From: Ornithinibacillus salinisoli
GTDB taxonomy: Bacteria; Bacillota; Bacilli; Bacillales; Amphibacillaceae
NCBI RefSeq assembly: GCF_042682545.1
Contig: NZ_JBHUHQ010000013.1
Strand: one strand, 5' to 3'
DNA: 64,000 bases
Shown: positions 1 to 7,868 of the stretch, one piece after another
How positions within the stretch are numbered: position 1 is the stretch's first letter
How the letters are laid out: the number at the start of each line of letters is the position of its first letter
Made by a program: the position numbers and the translations under genes
The notes under the pieces: model-generated
Told to the model about the DNA's origin: nothing
The model's input: only the letters and a program-made list of their open reading frames with translations
The model's database searches: none

Positions 1-1
1 T

Positions 2-769
2 CTAGTAGGTGATTTTGTTACATTTGATATCGACGACAATAATGAAGGTTATATTACTCAAGTAAAACCAAGGACAACGGAATTAGTGCGTCCACCAATA
101 GCAAATATTAACCAAGCCATAATTGTTAGTTCTGCCACGATGCCGGAATTTAGTACTACATTATTAGATCGTTTTCTTGTGTTAATTGAGGCAAAAGGGT
201 TAAAACCTATCATATTTATTACGAAAATTGATGCAATAGACGAAGTTACACGAGAAAATATAAATAACTATAAAAAAGAATATGAATCCATAGGTTATAC
301 GGTAGAGTTATTTTCAGCAAAAAAACCTACAGAATTAGAAAAAATGAAGCAATATTTTTCTAGTTCTGTATCGGTTATTGCCGGCCAATCTGGAGTCGGT
401 AAGTCATCATTATTAAATGTGTTAAATCCACAATTATTACTTAAGACAGCAGATATTTCTAAAAGTTTAGGTAGGGGTAAACACACAACTCGACATGTTG
501 AACTAATGGAAGTGGGTGGTGGTCTAGTTGCAGATACACCAGGATTTAGTGCACTTGATTTTGATGAATTAGAGCTAGCAGAATTACCGCATTGCTTCCC
601 TGAAATGAGAGAGCGAAGTGATGAATGTAAATTTCGAGGTTGTATGCATTTAAAAGAACCAAAATGTGCTGTGAAACAAGCAGTAGAAAGTGGTGACATA
701 GCTTCCTATAGGTATGATCATTACGTTAGTTTTGCAGACGAAATTCAATCAAGAAAGCCGAGGTATTAA
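2..769 (+). CDS. rsgA: RsgA, ribosome small-subunit-dependent GTPase (5' partial)
   Basis: Circularly permuted GTPase that acts in late 30S subunit maturation. The reading frame is open from the first bases of the window, so the gene starts upstream; the visible part begins inside the N-terminal OB-fold. The G motifs come in permuted order: a TKID-type G4 (nt 225-236), then the P-loop GQSGVGKSS (about nt 385-410), then DTPGF (about nt 535-550). A C-terminal zinc module with Cys-X4-Cys-X-His-X5-Cys spacing follows (about nt 630-670), typical of the family. The stop lies 3 nt before rpe, so the two are probably cotranscribed. Identification is firm; only the N-terminus is missing. Confidence 0.95.
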   Translation, partial: LVGDFVTFDIDDNNEGYITQVKPRTTELVRPPIANINQAIIVSSATMPEFSTTLLDRFLVLIEAKGLKPIIFITKIDAIDEVTRENINNYKKEYESIGYTVELFSAKKPTELEKMKQYFSSSVSVIAGQSGVGKSSLLNVLNPQLLLKTADISKSLGRGKHTTRHVELMEVGGGLVADTPGFSALDFDELELAELPHCFPEMRERSDECKFRGCMHLKEPKCAVKQAVESGDIASYRYDHYVSFADEIQSRKPRY

Positions 770-772
770 ACA

Positions 773-1426
773 ATGACAAAAATTGCGCCTTCTATATTAT
801 CTGCCGATTTTGCTAAACTTGGACAAGAAATTCAGGATGTGGAAAAAGGAGGGGCCGAGTACATTCATGTTGATGTGATGGACGGCCACTTTGTCCCAAA
901 TATTACAATTGGACCTTTGATTGTTGAGGCAATTAGACCAGTTACGGATTTACCATTAGATGTACATTTAATGATAGAGAATCCAGATGCTTATATTCAA
1001 ACCTTTGCTGATGCTGGTGCTTCTATCATTTCCGTTCACCAGGAAGCAAGTGTACATTTGCATCGAACCATCCAGCTTATTAAACAGGCTGGTGTAAAAG
1101 CCGGAGTAGTTATTAATCCAGCCACACCAGCAGAGCTGATCCAAGAGGTATTACCAGATGTTGATCTTGTATTGGTTATGACCGTTAACCCAGGTTTTGG
1201 TGGACAATCATTTATACATCATACCGTGAATAAAATAAAGAAAATTGCTAAATGGCGTGAGGAAAAAGGGTTATCCTTTGAAATTGAAGTAGATGGTGGG
1301 GTTAATACAAAAACTGCGAAATTATGTACAGAAGCCGGTGCAGATGTTCTTGTTGCGGGTAGTGCTGTATTTAATCAAGAGGATAGAAGAAAAGCTATTC
1401 AAAATATATTAGAAGCAACAAATTAA
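773..1426 (+). CDS. rpe: Ribulose-phosphate 3-epimerase
   Basis: Interconverts ribulose 5-phosphate and xylulose 5-phosphate in the pentose phosphate pathway; cytosolic TIM barrel. At 217 residues it has the normal family length. Visible family signatures are the metal ligands H32 and D34 in HVDVMDGHF, H65 in DVHLM, the NPGFGGQ phosphate loop (139-145) and D174 in EVDGG. It starts 3 nt after rsgA with an AGG-type ribosome binding site inside the end of rsgA, which implies coupling. The rsgA-rpe-thiN order is the usual Bacillus order. Confidence 0.97.
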   Translation: MTKIAPSILSADFAKLGQEIQDVEKGGAEYIHVDVMDGHFVPNITIGPLIVEAIRPVTDLPLDVHLMIENPDAYIQTFADAGASIISVHQEASVHLHRTIQLIKQAGVKAGVVINPATPAELIQEVLPDVDLVLVMTVNPGFGGQSFIHHTVNKIKKIAKWREEKGLSFEIEVDGGVNTKTAKLCTEAGADVLVAGSAVFNQEDRRKAIQNILEATN

Positions 1427-1439
1427 TGGAGTAGTAGAT

Positions 1440-2087
1440 ATGAAAACGATTGGAATCGTAGGAAACGGACCTACCAATATATTACCGAATTTATCATTGT
1501 ATAAATATAACGTAGATTATTGGATTGGAGCTGATCGTGGTGCTGTAACATTACTGGAACAGAATATAGCATTAGATCTAGCGGTTGGGGATTTTGATTC
1601 TGTAACTAGTCAGGAGAAAAGTAAAATCCAACAATATGCAGGGTTGTTTCAGGAATATGCTATTGAAAAAGATGAAACAGACATAGAAATAGCATTACGA
1701 AAAGCATTTAAGCTTAATCCGGATAAAATAATCTTGTTTGCTGTAACAGGAGGAAGGTTGGATCATACGTTAGCAAATATTCAACTACTGAAAACGATAA
1801 TAACAAAAGATATTGAAGCAGTAATAATAGATCAACAGAATAAAATTGAACTAACATTGCCGGGAAGTTATATCGTTCATAACGATCACGAATACCCTAA
1901 TCTTTCTTTTATTCCAGTGACAGAGCAGGTGAAAGGTTTAACATTGACAGACTTTTACTATCCGCTAACTGACGCAACCATCTGTTATGGAAGTACGCTA
2001 TCGATTTCAAACAAGCTTCTTTTAAATAATGGTACTTTTTCGTATAAGGAAGGCATACTATTATTTATAAAGAGTCGTGATTTATAA
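1440..2087 (+). CDS. thiN: Thiamine pyrophosphokinase
   Basis: Transfers pyrophosphate from ATP to thiamine to make thiamine diphosphate. The 215-residue length fits the single-domain bacterial enzyme. Motifs in order: GADRGA (30-35), GDFDS (50-54), EKDETD (76-81) and GGRLDH (104-109), which form the ATP/Mg and thiamine sites in this family. A GGAG ribosome binding site lies about 8 nt before the ATG. It follows rpe by 13 nt and is followed by spoVM, the B. subtilis order. Confidence 0.95.
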   Translation: MKTIGIVGNGPTNILPNLSLYKYNVDYWIGADRGAVTLLEQNIALDLAVGDFDSVTSQEKSKIQQYAGLFQEYAIEKDETDIEIALRKAFKLNPDKIILFAVTGGRLDHTLANIQLLKTIITKDIEAVIIDQQNKIELTLPGSYIVHNDHEYPNLSFIPVTEQVKGLTLTDFYYPLTDATICYGSTLSISNKLLLNNGTFSYKEGILLFIKSRDL

Positions 2088-2137
2088 TCAAACGATTCAC
2101 AATGTAGCTTTGTTTGTATATGGAGGAGGGCGAACTC

Positions 2138-2221
2138 ATGAAATTTTATACTATTAAACTCCCAAGATTTCTCGGTGGATTTGTTCGTGTCGTGATCGGT
2201 GTATTTAAAAAAGATAAGTAA
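2138..2221 (+). CDS. spoVM: SpoVM, stage V sporulation protein M
   Basis: A 27-codon gene read directly from the sequence. SpoVM is a tiny amphipathic helix that recognises the convex forespore membrane and anchors SpoIVA to start spore coat assembly. The peptide begins MKFYTIKLPRFLGGF, nearly identical to the start of B. subtilis SpoVM, keeps the Pro-9 that shapes the helix, and ends in a basic KKDK tail one residue longer than the 26-residue B. subtilis protein as I remember it. A strong GGAGGAGGG ribosome binding site (2122-2130) precedes the ATG at good spacing. It sits between thiN and rpmB as in Bacillus. This gene implies endospore formation. Confidence 0.95.
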   Translation: MKFYTIKLPRFLGGFVRVVIGVFKKDK

Positions 2222-2232
2222 AGAAGATTCAT

Positions 2233-2270
2233 GCTTTTGTCAATTTGTATTGACAGAAGCTCTTTTTTTT
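2233..2270 (+). terminator. Intrinsic terminator after spoVM
   Basis: An inverted repeat with arms at 2233-2243 and 2250-2260 (one G-T pair) is followed at once by a run of eight T. It lies 11 nt after the spoVM stop and closes the plus-strand unit. Confidence 0.85.
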
Positions 2271-2296
2271 GGAAGTTGATAATGTTAGAGACAATG

Positions 2297-2326
2297 AAAA
2301 AAGCACCCATACTGTTGGGTGCTTTT
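2297..2326 (-). terminator. Intrinsic terminator of rpmB
   Basis: Arms AAAAGCACCC (2299-2308) and GGGTGCTTTT (2317-2326) pair perfectly. On the minus strand the hairpin is followed by a T run (the A run at 2297-2302). It lies 25 nt beyond the rpmB stop codon. Confidence 0.85.
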
Positions 2327-2350
2327 AACTAATGCGTTCATTCAGGTATA

Positions 2351-2539
2351 TTATACGCGCTCAACTTTACCTGATTTTAGGGCGCGTGCAGAAACATAAA
2401 CACGTTTAGGTTTTCCATCTACCATAATACGAACTTTTTGCACATTAGCTTTCCAATTACGTTTGTTGGAATTCATAGCGTGAGAACGTTGGTTTCCACT
2501 GCGAGTTTTACGTCCAGTTACAACACATTTTCTTGCCAT
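2351..2539 (-). CDS. rpmB: 50S ribosomal protein L28
   Basis: 62-residue L28 of the large subunit. The protein starts MARKCVVTGRKTRSGNQ and ends ARALKSGKVERV, closely matching Bacillus L28. It has a single cysteine, so it is the form lacking the four-cysteine zinc ribbon. The start at 2539 was chosen because GGAGGG sits about 6 nt upstream on the minus strand and the protein then has family length; an upstream in-frame ATG would add 18 foreign residues. It is transcribed opposite to its neighbours, as in B. subtilis. Confidence 0.97.
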   Translation of the reverse strand: MARKCVVTGRKTRSGNQRSHAMNSNKRNWKANVQKVRIMVDGKPKRVYVSARALKSGKVERV

Positions 2540-2583
2540 GGTAATCCCTCCTACTCTAACAAAAGTCAATTTCATACTTATAT

Positions 2584-2612
2584 AATTTATCATAACTAGA
2601 GAATAAATGCAA
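2584..2612 (-). promoter_or_regulatory. SigA-type promoter of rpmB
   Basis: On the minus strand, TTGCAT (2607-2612) is separated by 17 nt from TAAATT (2584-2589), which would start transcription about 37 nt upstream of rpmB. Confidence 0.55.
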
Positions 2613-2634
2613 TATATGTATAAAGAAAAATATC

Positions 2635-2666
2635 TTGACAGATTACAATGAATCGTTCATTGTAAT
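2635..2666 (+). promoter_or_regulatory. TTGACA box abutting a perfect 11-bp-arm palindrome
   Basis: TTGACA (2635-2640) is followed one base later by a perfect inverted repeat with 11-nt arms (2642-2652 and 2656-2666) around a 3-nt centre. The arms carry the TGAATCGTTCA core seen in many TetR-type operators. No good -10 box lies 17 nt after the TTGACA, so the promoter is uncertain, but the palindrome is exact. It lies between divergent rpmB and yloU. Confidence 0.5.
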
Positions 2667-2770
2667 AAGGGGCAAATTAGATTCCAAGGTAGTATGGGTA
2701 TGGTTTCTTTCATAATTGTTAAGCTTGTAGTAAAATAAACATATGATAAAAGTATTAAAGGAGGATCATA

Positions 2771-3133
2771 ATGTCCATAGAACTTAATACAAATGATGGT
2801 CAGGTAACAATTACAAATGAAGTGATTGCTACAATAGCAGGTGGGGCAGCTGTAGAATGCTACGGTATAGTAGGAATGGCTTCAAAAAGTCAAATCCGTG
2901 ATGGTATTGCTGAAATTCTAAGAAAAGAAAACTTTTCTCGTGGAGTAGTTGTAAGGCAAGAAAACAATCATCTGCATGTTGATATGTATATTATTGTTAG
3001 CTATGGTACGAAAATATCAGAAGTAGCACATAATGTTCAATCACAAGTTAAATATACATTAAACAAATCATTAGGATTAGCAATTGATTCAGTAAACATA
3101 TACATACAAGGTGTACGCGTAGCAAAAGATTAA
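2771..3133 (+). CDS. yloU: Asp23/Gls24 family protein YloU
   Basis: 120-residue protein of the alkaline shock protein Asp23/Gls24 family (DUF322), always found just upstream of fakA in Bacillales. Family features include an acidic start, the AGGAAVECYGIVGMASK segment (residues about 24-40) and a C-terminal VNIYIQGVRV strand. An AAAGGAGGATC ribosome binding site precedes the ATG. Asp23 proteins are membrane-associated scaffolds linked to envelope stress, but the role of YloU itself is unclear. Confidence 0.9.
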   Translation: MSIELNTNDGQVTITNEVIATIAGGAAVECYGIVGMASKSQIRDGIAEILRKENFSRGVVVRQENNHLHVDMYIIVSYGTKISEVAHNVQSQVKYTLNKSLGLAIDSVNIYIQGVRVAKD

Positions 3134-3166
3134 CATTGCTTACAAGAGTTAAGAGGAGGAAGTATA

Positions 3167-4828
3167 GTGACGGTTCAAAAGTTAGACGGCATAACTTTTT
3201 CACAAATGGTACTCTCTGGAGCTCACCATTTAACGAATAATGCCAAAAAAATTGATGCATTAAATGTATTTCCAGTACCTGATGGTGATACAGGGACAAA
3301 TATGAATTTGTCCATGACGTCTGGTGCAAATGAAGTGAAGAAAAATAAAAGTGATAATATATCTGAAGTAGCTCAAAGCTTTTCCAAAGGTCTTTTAATG
3401 GGAGCAAGAGGAAACTCTGGTGTAATTCTATCACAAATATTTCGCGGGTTTGCAAAGGGCATGGATAACAAAGCAACATTAACTTCTAAAGATTTGGCTG
3501 CGGCATTTGAAAATGGCGTACAAACGGCTTATAAGGCAGTGATGAAGCCTGTGGAAGGTACGATTTTAACCGTAGCAAAAGATGCAGCAAAAGAAGCTGT
3601 TGAAGCTTCCAAAAAGGAAAATGATATTATCGTATTAATGGAACAAGTTTTGGCAGAAGCGAAAGCATCTTTGAAACGTACACCAGACCTACTTCCAGTA
3701 CTAAAGGAAGTAGGGGTGGTTGATTCGGGTGGACAAGGCCTTGTAACCGTTTATGAAGGTTTTCTTGCTGTATTAAAAGGGGAAGAGCTGCCTGAAAGTA
3801 TAGATACAGTTGAAATGGAAGAAATGGTTAATGCCGAGCATCATAAGTCTGCTCAAGATTTTATGGACACTTCAGAAATTGAATTTGGGTATTGTACAGA
3901 ATTTATGGTTAAATTCGAAGAAGAAAAAACTCAGGAAAATCCATTCGATGAAGATTCTTTTCGAAATGAATTAAGCGAACATGGTGACTCCTTACTTGTT
4001 GTATCGGATGAAGAAATTGTAAAGGTCCATGTACACGCGGAATACCCTGGTAATGTATTATCGATTGGTCAACGTTACGGTAGTCTAATCAACATGAAAA
4101 TCGAAAATATGCGTGAGCAACATACTGCTATTGTCGGAGATAAAGAAGAAGTGAAAGCTCCTAAAGAAAAAGTACCTTTTGCTATTGTTACGGTTGCAAT
4201 GGGATCTGGGTTAAAAACACTGTTTGAAAGCCTTGGCGCGTCAATCGTTATCGAAGGTGGACAAACAATGAACCCGAGTACCCAGGATATTGCAGATGCA
4301 GTAGAAAAAGCTAATGCAAGAAATGTGCTTATTCTACCTAATAATAAAAATATTATTATGGCAGCAGAACAAGCTGCAGATCTTTCTGAGGATAATGTAG
4401 AAGTTGTCCCTACGAAAACAATCCCACAGGGAATCAGTGCTTTATTAGCATTTCATCCAGAGGAAAACATTACGAAAAATAAAATGAATATGGATGAGGC
4501 AAGCTCCCATGTGAAAACTGGTCAAATTACGTATGCTGTTCGTGATACGCAGATCGAAGGTATTACGATTGAAAATGGTAACTTTATGGGACTTGCAGAT
4601 GGTAAAATTGTTGCAACTCATCAAGATAAAACAGAGACAGTTAAACGATTGTTAGCAGAATTGATTACAGAAGACGATGAAATATTGACTATCTTACAAG
4701 GTGAAGATGTAACAGACAAGGAAGTAGAAGAACTTGTGGCATTTGTCGAAGATACCTATGAAGATGTTGAAATTGAAGTTCATAATGGTAATCAACCAAT
4801 TTACTCTTATATCTTTTCTGTTGAATAA
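3167..4828 (+). CDS. fakA: Fatty acid kinase subunit FakA (DhaL-type, YloV)
   Basis: ATP-binding subunit of fatty acid kinase, which with a FakB protein phosphorylates exogenous fatty acids for phospholipid synthesis. The N-terminal DhaL domain carries the Mg-ATP motif DGDTGTN (39-45) and a GARGNSGVILSQ helix (about 85-96). The middle and C-terminal parts (about 220-553) match the family's linker and C-terminal domain. The 553-residue length is usual. It starts with GTG behind the strong site AAGAGGAGGA and follows yloU by 33 nt. The older name YloV and the label dihydroxyacetone kinase refer to the same family. Confidence 0.93.
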   Translation: MTVQKLDGITFSQMVLSGAHHLTNNAKKIDALNVFPVPDGDTGTNMNLSMTSGANEVKKNKSDNISEVAQSFSKGLLMGARGNSGVILSQIFRGFAKGMDNKATLTSKDLAAAFENGVQTAYKAVMKPVEGTILTVAKDAAKEAVEASKKENDIIVLMEQVLAEAKASLKRTPDLLPVLKEVGVVDSGGQGLVTVYEGFLAVLKGEELPESIDTVEMEEMVNAEHHKSAQDFMDTSEIEFGYCTEFMVKFEEEKTQENPFDEDSFRNELSEHGDSLLVVSDEEIVKVHVHAEYPGNVLSIGQRYGSLINMKIENMREQHTAIVGDKEEVKAPKEKVPFAIVTVAMGSGLKTLFESLGASIVIEGGQTMNPSTQDIADAVEKANARNVLILPNNKNIIMAAEQAADLSEDNVEVVPTKTIPQGISALLAFHPEENITKNKMNMDEASSHVKTGQITYAVRDTQIEGITIENGNFMGLADGKIVATHQDKTETVKRLLAELITEDDEILTILQGEDVTDKEVEELVAFVEDTYEDVEIEVHNGNQPIYSYIFSVE

Positions 4829-4845
4829 AATATAAAATATAATCA

Positions 4846-4882
4846 AAAGTCGCCTTCCGGTGTATGGAAGGCGACTTTCTTT
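4846..4882. terminator. Bidirectional terminator between fakA and the purine permease
   Basis: Perfect 13-bp arms (4846-4858 and 4866-4878) around a 7-nt loop. A T-rich tail follows on the plus strand and a TTTTGATTAT tail on the minus strand, so one hairpin can end both convergent genes. Confidence 0.9.
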
Positions 4883-6164
4883 ATACCCCTATTATTTTTA
4901 TAACAAAGTCAAAAATGAATAGACTTGATATAACCAGTAAGGTAGCTGGTAATTCTTTTCGTTTACCTAGCGCCATTTTAACAATTGGATAGGCAATAAA
5001 ACCAAATGCCATCCCGTCTGCTATGCTATAGGTGAAAGGTATCATAACAACGATTAAAAATGCAGGTATCGCTTCTGAGATATTATCTAATGGTATATGA
5101 CGAATGTTTTGAGCCATTAAGAATCCTACGATAATCAATATTGGACTAATTGCTGTGCTTGGTATCATCGTAATCCAAGGGATAATGAATATCGTTGCTA
5201 AGAACAACATACTAGCAGTTATTGCCGCAATTCCAGTGCGCCCTTTTGATGCTATAACTGCAGCGTTTTCTGCTGCAGACACTGTTGGTGATGTTCCAAG
5301 AAAGGCACAAGTAAGCGTTGAAAAGGCGGTTACTCGATATCCGCTTGTATAACTATCATTTCGATCAAGCATATGAAGTTGACCATGTAACAATCCCATA
5401 TTCTCAAAGATCAAAATCATTGCCAATGGAAATACGGCTAACCAAAATGATAATTCACCAATTGCGGTAAAAGCAGGGATAAACAATACTTCACTAGCTT
5501 GTAATTCAATAGCACTACTACCTGTTTCCACAATACCAAACATGTATGCAATTATTGTTCCACCAATCATGGTGATCAGAAAGTTTGCTGGAATATTTTT
5601 AACGAATAAAAATATCGCCAAAAACAATGTCAATATACTCACAATAATCGTTGGCGAAGTAAAGTCACCAATAGCTATAATTGTGCTATCTCCACTTACA
5701 ACTAGCCCACTTTTTTCTAAGCCAATCAATATTAGGAAAAAGCCTAGCCCAACTGTAATCGCATGCTTTAATGAATTTGGAATTGCTTCTTTCAAGATTA
5801 AACCAAGCTTTGTAAAAGCAGTAATAATAAAAATAGCTGCAGCAATGAAAACAACTGCTAATCCCTCTTGAAATGTAAACCCATTACCCTGTATGATAGA
5901 ATATGCAAACAGAGCATTAATACCCATTCCAGGAATGAGAATTAAAGGTAATTTACTTATTAACCCCATTAGTAAGGTTCCAAGAAAGCTAGCTAATATT
6001 GTTGCAATCATACCTGCTTCTAACGCTATACCTGCTTCACCGAGAATAGAACCATTAACAACGACGATATAAACGGTAGTTAAATAACCAATTAAACCGG
6101 CAATGAAGTCGTTGCGCAAGTTTTCTCGAGTATCAAGCTTTGAATTCTGGTTGTTAAAAAGCAT
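4881..6164 (-). CDS. NCS2/AzgA family purine permease (guanine/hypoxanthine or adenine)
   Basis: Integral membrane proton symporter for purine bases. The 427-residue protein has about a dozen hydrophobic segments and the AzgA-family signatures TVYIVVVNGSIL near the N-terminus, GMGINALFAYS (about residues 78-88) and a TSPTVSAAENAAV loop (about 290-302). It resembles B. subtilis PbuG/PbuO; substrate cannot be settled from sequence alone, so no symbol is given. A GGAG site lies 8 nt before the ATG. The leader is only about 60 nt, too short for a purine riboswitch. It lies between fakA and sdaAB, where B. subtilis has no gene. Confidence 0.9.
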   Translation of the reverse strand: MLFNNQNSKLDTRENLRNDFIAGLIGYLTTVYIVVVNGSILGEAGIALEAGMIATILASFLGTLLMGLISKLPLILIPGMGINALFAYSIIQGNGFTFQEGLAVVFIAAAIFIITAFTKLGLILKEAIPNSLKHAITVGLGFFLILIGLEKSGLVVSGDSTIIAIGDFTSPTIIVSILTLFLAIFLFVKNIPANFLITMIGGTIIAYMFGIVETGSSAIELQASEVLFIPAFTAIGELSFWLAVFPLAMILIFENMGLLHGQLHMLDRNDSYTSGYRVTAFSTLTCAFLGTSPTVSAAENAAVIASKGRTGIAAITASMLFLATIFIIPWITMIPSTAISPILIIVGFLMAQNIRHIPLDNISEAIPAFLIVVMIPFTYSIADGMAFGFIAYPIVKMALGKRKELPATLLVISSLFIFDFVIKIIGV

Positions 6165-6224
6165 GTAATCTCCTCAAATATAATACTTCCCTCTCCCACC
6201 CGATTATTTATCTATAATCCACAA

Positions 6225-6253
6225 ATGATTATTATAGATGTTTTTGTTATAAT
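6225..6253 (+). promoter_or_regulatory. Probable promoter of sdaAB, face to face with the permease promoter
   Basis: A consensus TATAAT (6248-6253) is preceded at 17 nt by the weak -35 box ATGATT (6225-6230). Transcription would start near 6260, giving a leader of about 37 nt to sdaAB. It overlaps the divergent permease promoter. Confidence 0.5.
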
Positions 6254-6259
6254 TTACAA
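6231..6259 (-). promoter_or_regulatory. SigA-type promoter of the purine permease
   Basis: On the minus strand TTGTAA (6254-6259) and TATAAT (6231-6236) are 17 nt apart. The -10 box lies in one arm of a 9-bp inverted repeat (6210-6218 and 6231-6239). Confidence 0.6.
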
Positions 6260-6296
6260 TAGGTGTTTTAACTATACAATACAGGCGGTGAAGAAT

Positions 6297-6959
6297 ATGA
6301 AATATAATTCCGTTTTTGACATTATTGGACCGGTCATGATTGGACCATCTAGTTCACATACAGCTGGAGCAGCAAGAATAGGATTAGCAGCACGTAATTT
6401 ATTTGGAAAAGAACCAACGTGGGCACGCATTCATTTATATGGATCTTTTGCTAAAACGTATAAAGGTCATGGTACAGACTTTGCATTAGCTGGAGGATTA
6501 CTAGGTTTCGAGACAGATGACCTACGTATGAGTAAAGCGTTAGATATTGCAAAAGAACGAGATTTAGAGATTGAATTTATAGAAGACAGTGCAAAAACCG
6601 ATCATCCGAACACGGCAAGACTAATTATCGGTAATGATACGGAAAGTATGGAATTAGTTGGTAAATCTATAGGTGGTGGGAAGGTAGAAGTTACAGAGTT
6701 AAATGGTTTTGAACTGCGATTATCTGGTAACCATCCTGCTATTTTAATCATGCATAATGATAGATTTGGAGCGATTGCTTCTGTTACGAAAATATTAGCA
6801 AAGCATGAAATAAATATCGGCCACATGGAAGTAAATCGTAAAGATGTTGGTAAGGAAGCATTAATGGTTATGGAAGTAGACCAGAATGTAGATGATAATA
6901 TATTAAAAGAATTAGAGAATGCCGATCATATCATACAAATATCAAAGATTGTAAGCTAA
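6297..6959 (+). CDS. sdaAB: L-serine dehydratase, beta subunit
   Basis: Small subunit of the iron-sulfur L-serine dehydratase, which deaminates serine to pyruvate and ammonia. The N-terminal half has the family signature GPSSSHTAGA (16-25); the C-terminal part (about 145-220) is an ACT domain, a likely amino-acid-binding regulatory module. The start at 6297 was chosen because AGGCGGTG lies 6 nt upstream and the protein then begins MKYNSVFDIIGP like its homologues. It forms a two-gene unit with sdaAA 18 nt downstream. Confidence 0.95.
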   Translation: MKYNSVFDIIGPVMIGPSSSHTAGAARIGLAARNLFGKEPTWARIHLYGSFAKTYKGHGTDFALAGGLLGFETDDLRMSKALDIAKERDLEIEFIEDSAKTDHPNTARLIIGNDTESMELVGKSIGGGKVEVTELNGFELRLSGNHPAILIMHNDRFGAIASVTKILAKHEINIGHMEVNRKDVGKEALMVMEVDQNVDDNILKELENADHIIQISKIVS

Positions 6960-6977
6960 CTAGAGAGGAGTTTTCAT

Positions 6978-7853
6978 ATGTTTCGAACCGTTGCGGAATT
7001 AGTAGATATAGCAGAAAAAGAACAAATTTCCATTTCAGAAGTAATGATACGTCAAGAGATGGACGTGAAAAATAGATCACGAGAAGAAGTTTATTCAGAT
7101 ATGGAAAAGAACTTAGAAGTAATGGAACAAGCGATTGAGGATAGTTTAAAAGGTGTACAGTCTGTAACAGGGTTAACAGGTGGCGATGCAGTAAAAATCC
7201 AGACGTATATGAAAGAAAAAACACCATTATCTGGTGATTTATTACTGGATGCTGTGAGCAAGGCCATGGGAACAAACGAAGTTAATGCAGCCATGGGAAC
7301 AATTTGTGCAACACCTACTGCTGGAAGTGCTGGCGTTGTTCCGGGAACACTTTTTGCTGTGAAAAATCAGTTACATCCTACTCGTGAGCAAATGATTCGT
7401 TATTTATTCACTTCTGGAGCATTTGGGTTTGTAGTCGCAAATAACGCCTTTATTTCTGGTGCTGCAGGTGGATGCCAAGCAGAAGTAGGTTCAGCCGGAG
7501 CGATGGCTTCAGCAGCTATTGTGGAAATGGCTGGGGGTACTCCGCAGCAATCATCTGAAGCATTTGCTATGACATTAAAAAATATGCTAGGGCTTGTTTG
7601 TGATCCAGTGGCTGGCCTTGTTGAAGTACCATGTGTGAAACGAAATGCTGCTGGTTCATCCCTTGCCATCGTCTCTGCGGATCTAGCGTTAGCTGGAGTA
7701 ACAAGTAGAATTCCGTGTGACGAGGTAATTGGTGCAATGTATCGTATTGGACAGCAAATGCCTTCAAGCTTACGTGAAACAGGTGAAGGTGGACTAGCTG
7801 ACACGCCAACAGGACGACTACTCAAAGAAAAAATATTTGGTTTGTCCGTATAG
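6978..7853 (+). CDS. sdaAA: L-serine dehydratase, iron-sulfur alpha subunit
   Basis: Catalytic partner of SdaAB. The 291-residue protein carries the CATPTAGSAGVVPG loop (110-123) and the conserved cysteines C110, C166, C208 and C219, of which three usually hold the oxygen-sensitive 4Fe-4S cluster; the fourth iron site binds substrate. The GAAGGCQAEVGSAG and LVCDPVAGLVEVPCVKRNA blocks are intact. An AGAGAGGAG ribosome binding site precedes the ATG. recG starts 15 nt after the stop, so transcription may continue. Confidence 0.96.
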   Translation: MFRTVAELVDIAEKEQISISEVMIRQEMDVKNRSREEVYSDMEKNLEVMEQAIEDSLKGVQSVTGLTGGDAVKIQTYMKEKTPLSGDLLLDAVSKAMGTNEVNAAMGTICATPTAGSAGVVPGTLFAVKNQLHPTREQMIRYLFTSGAFGFVVANNAFISGAAGGCQAEVGSAGAMASAAIVEMAGGTPQQSSEAFAMTLKNMLGLVCDPVAGLVEVPCVKRNAAGSSLAIVSADLALAGVTSRIPCDEVIGAMYRIGQQMPSSLRETGEGGLADTPTGRLLKEKIFGLSV

Positions 7854-7868
7854 AAAGAGTGATTTTAT

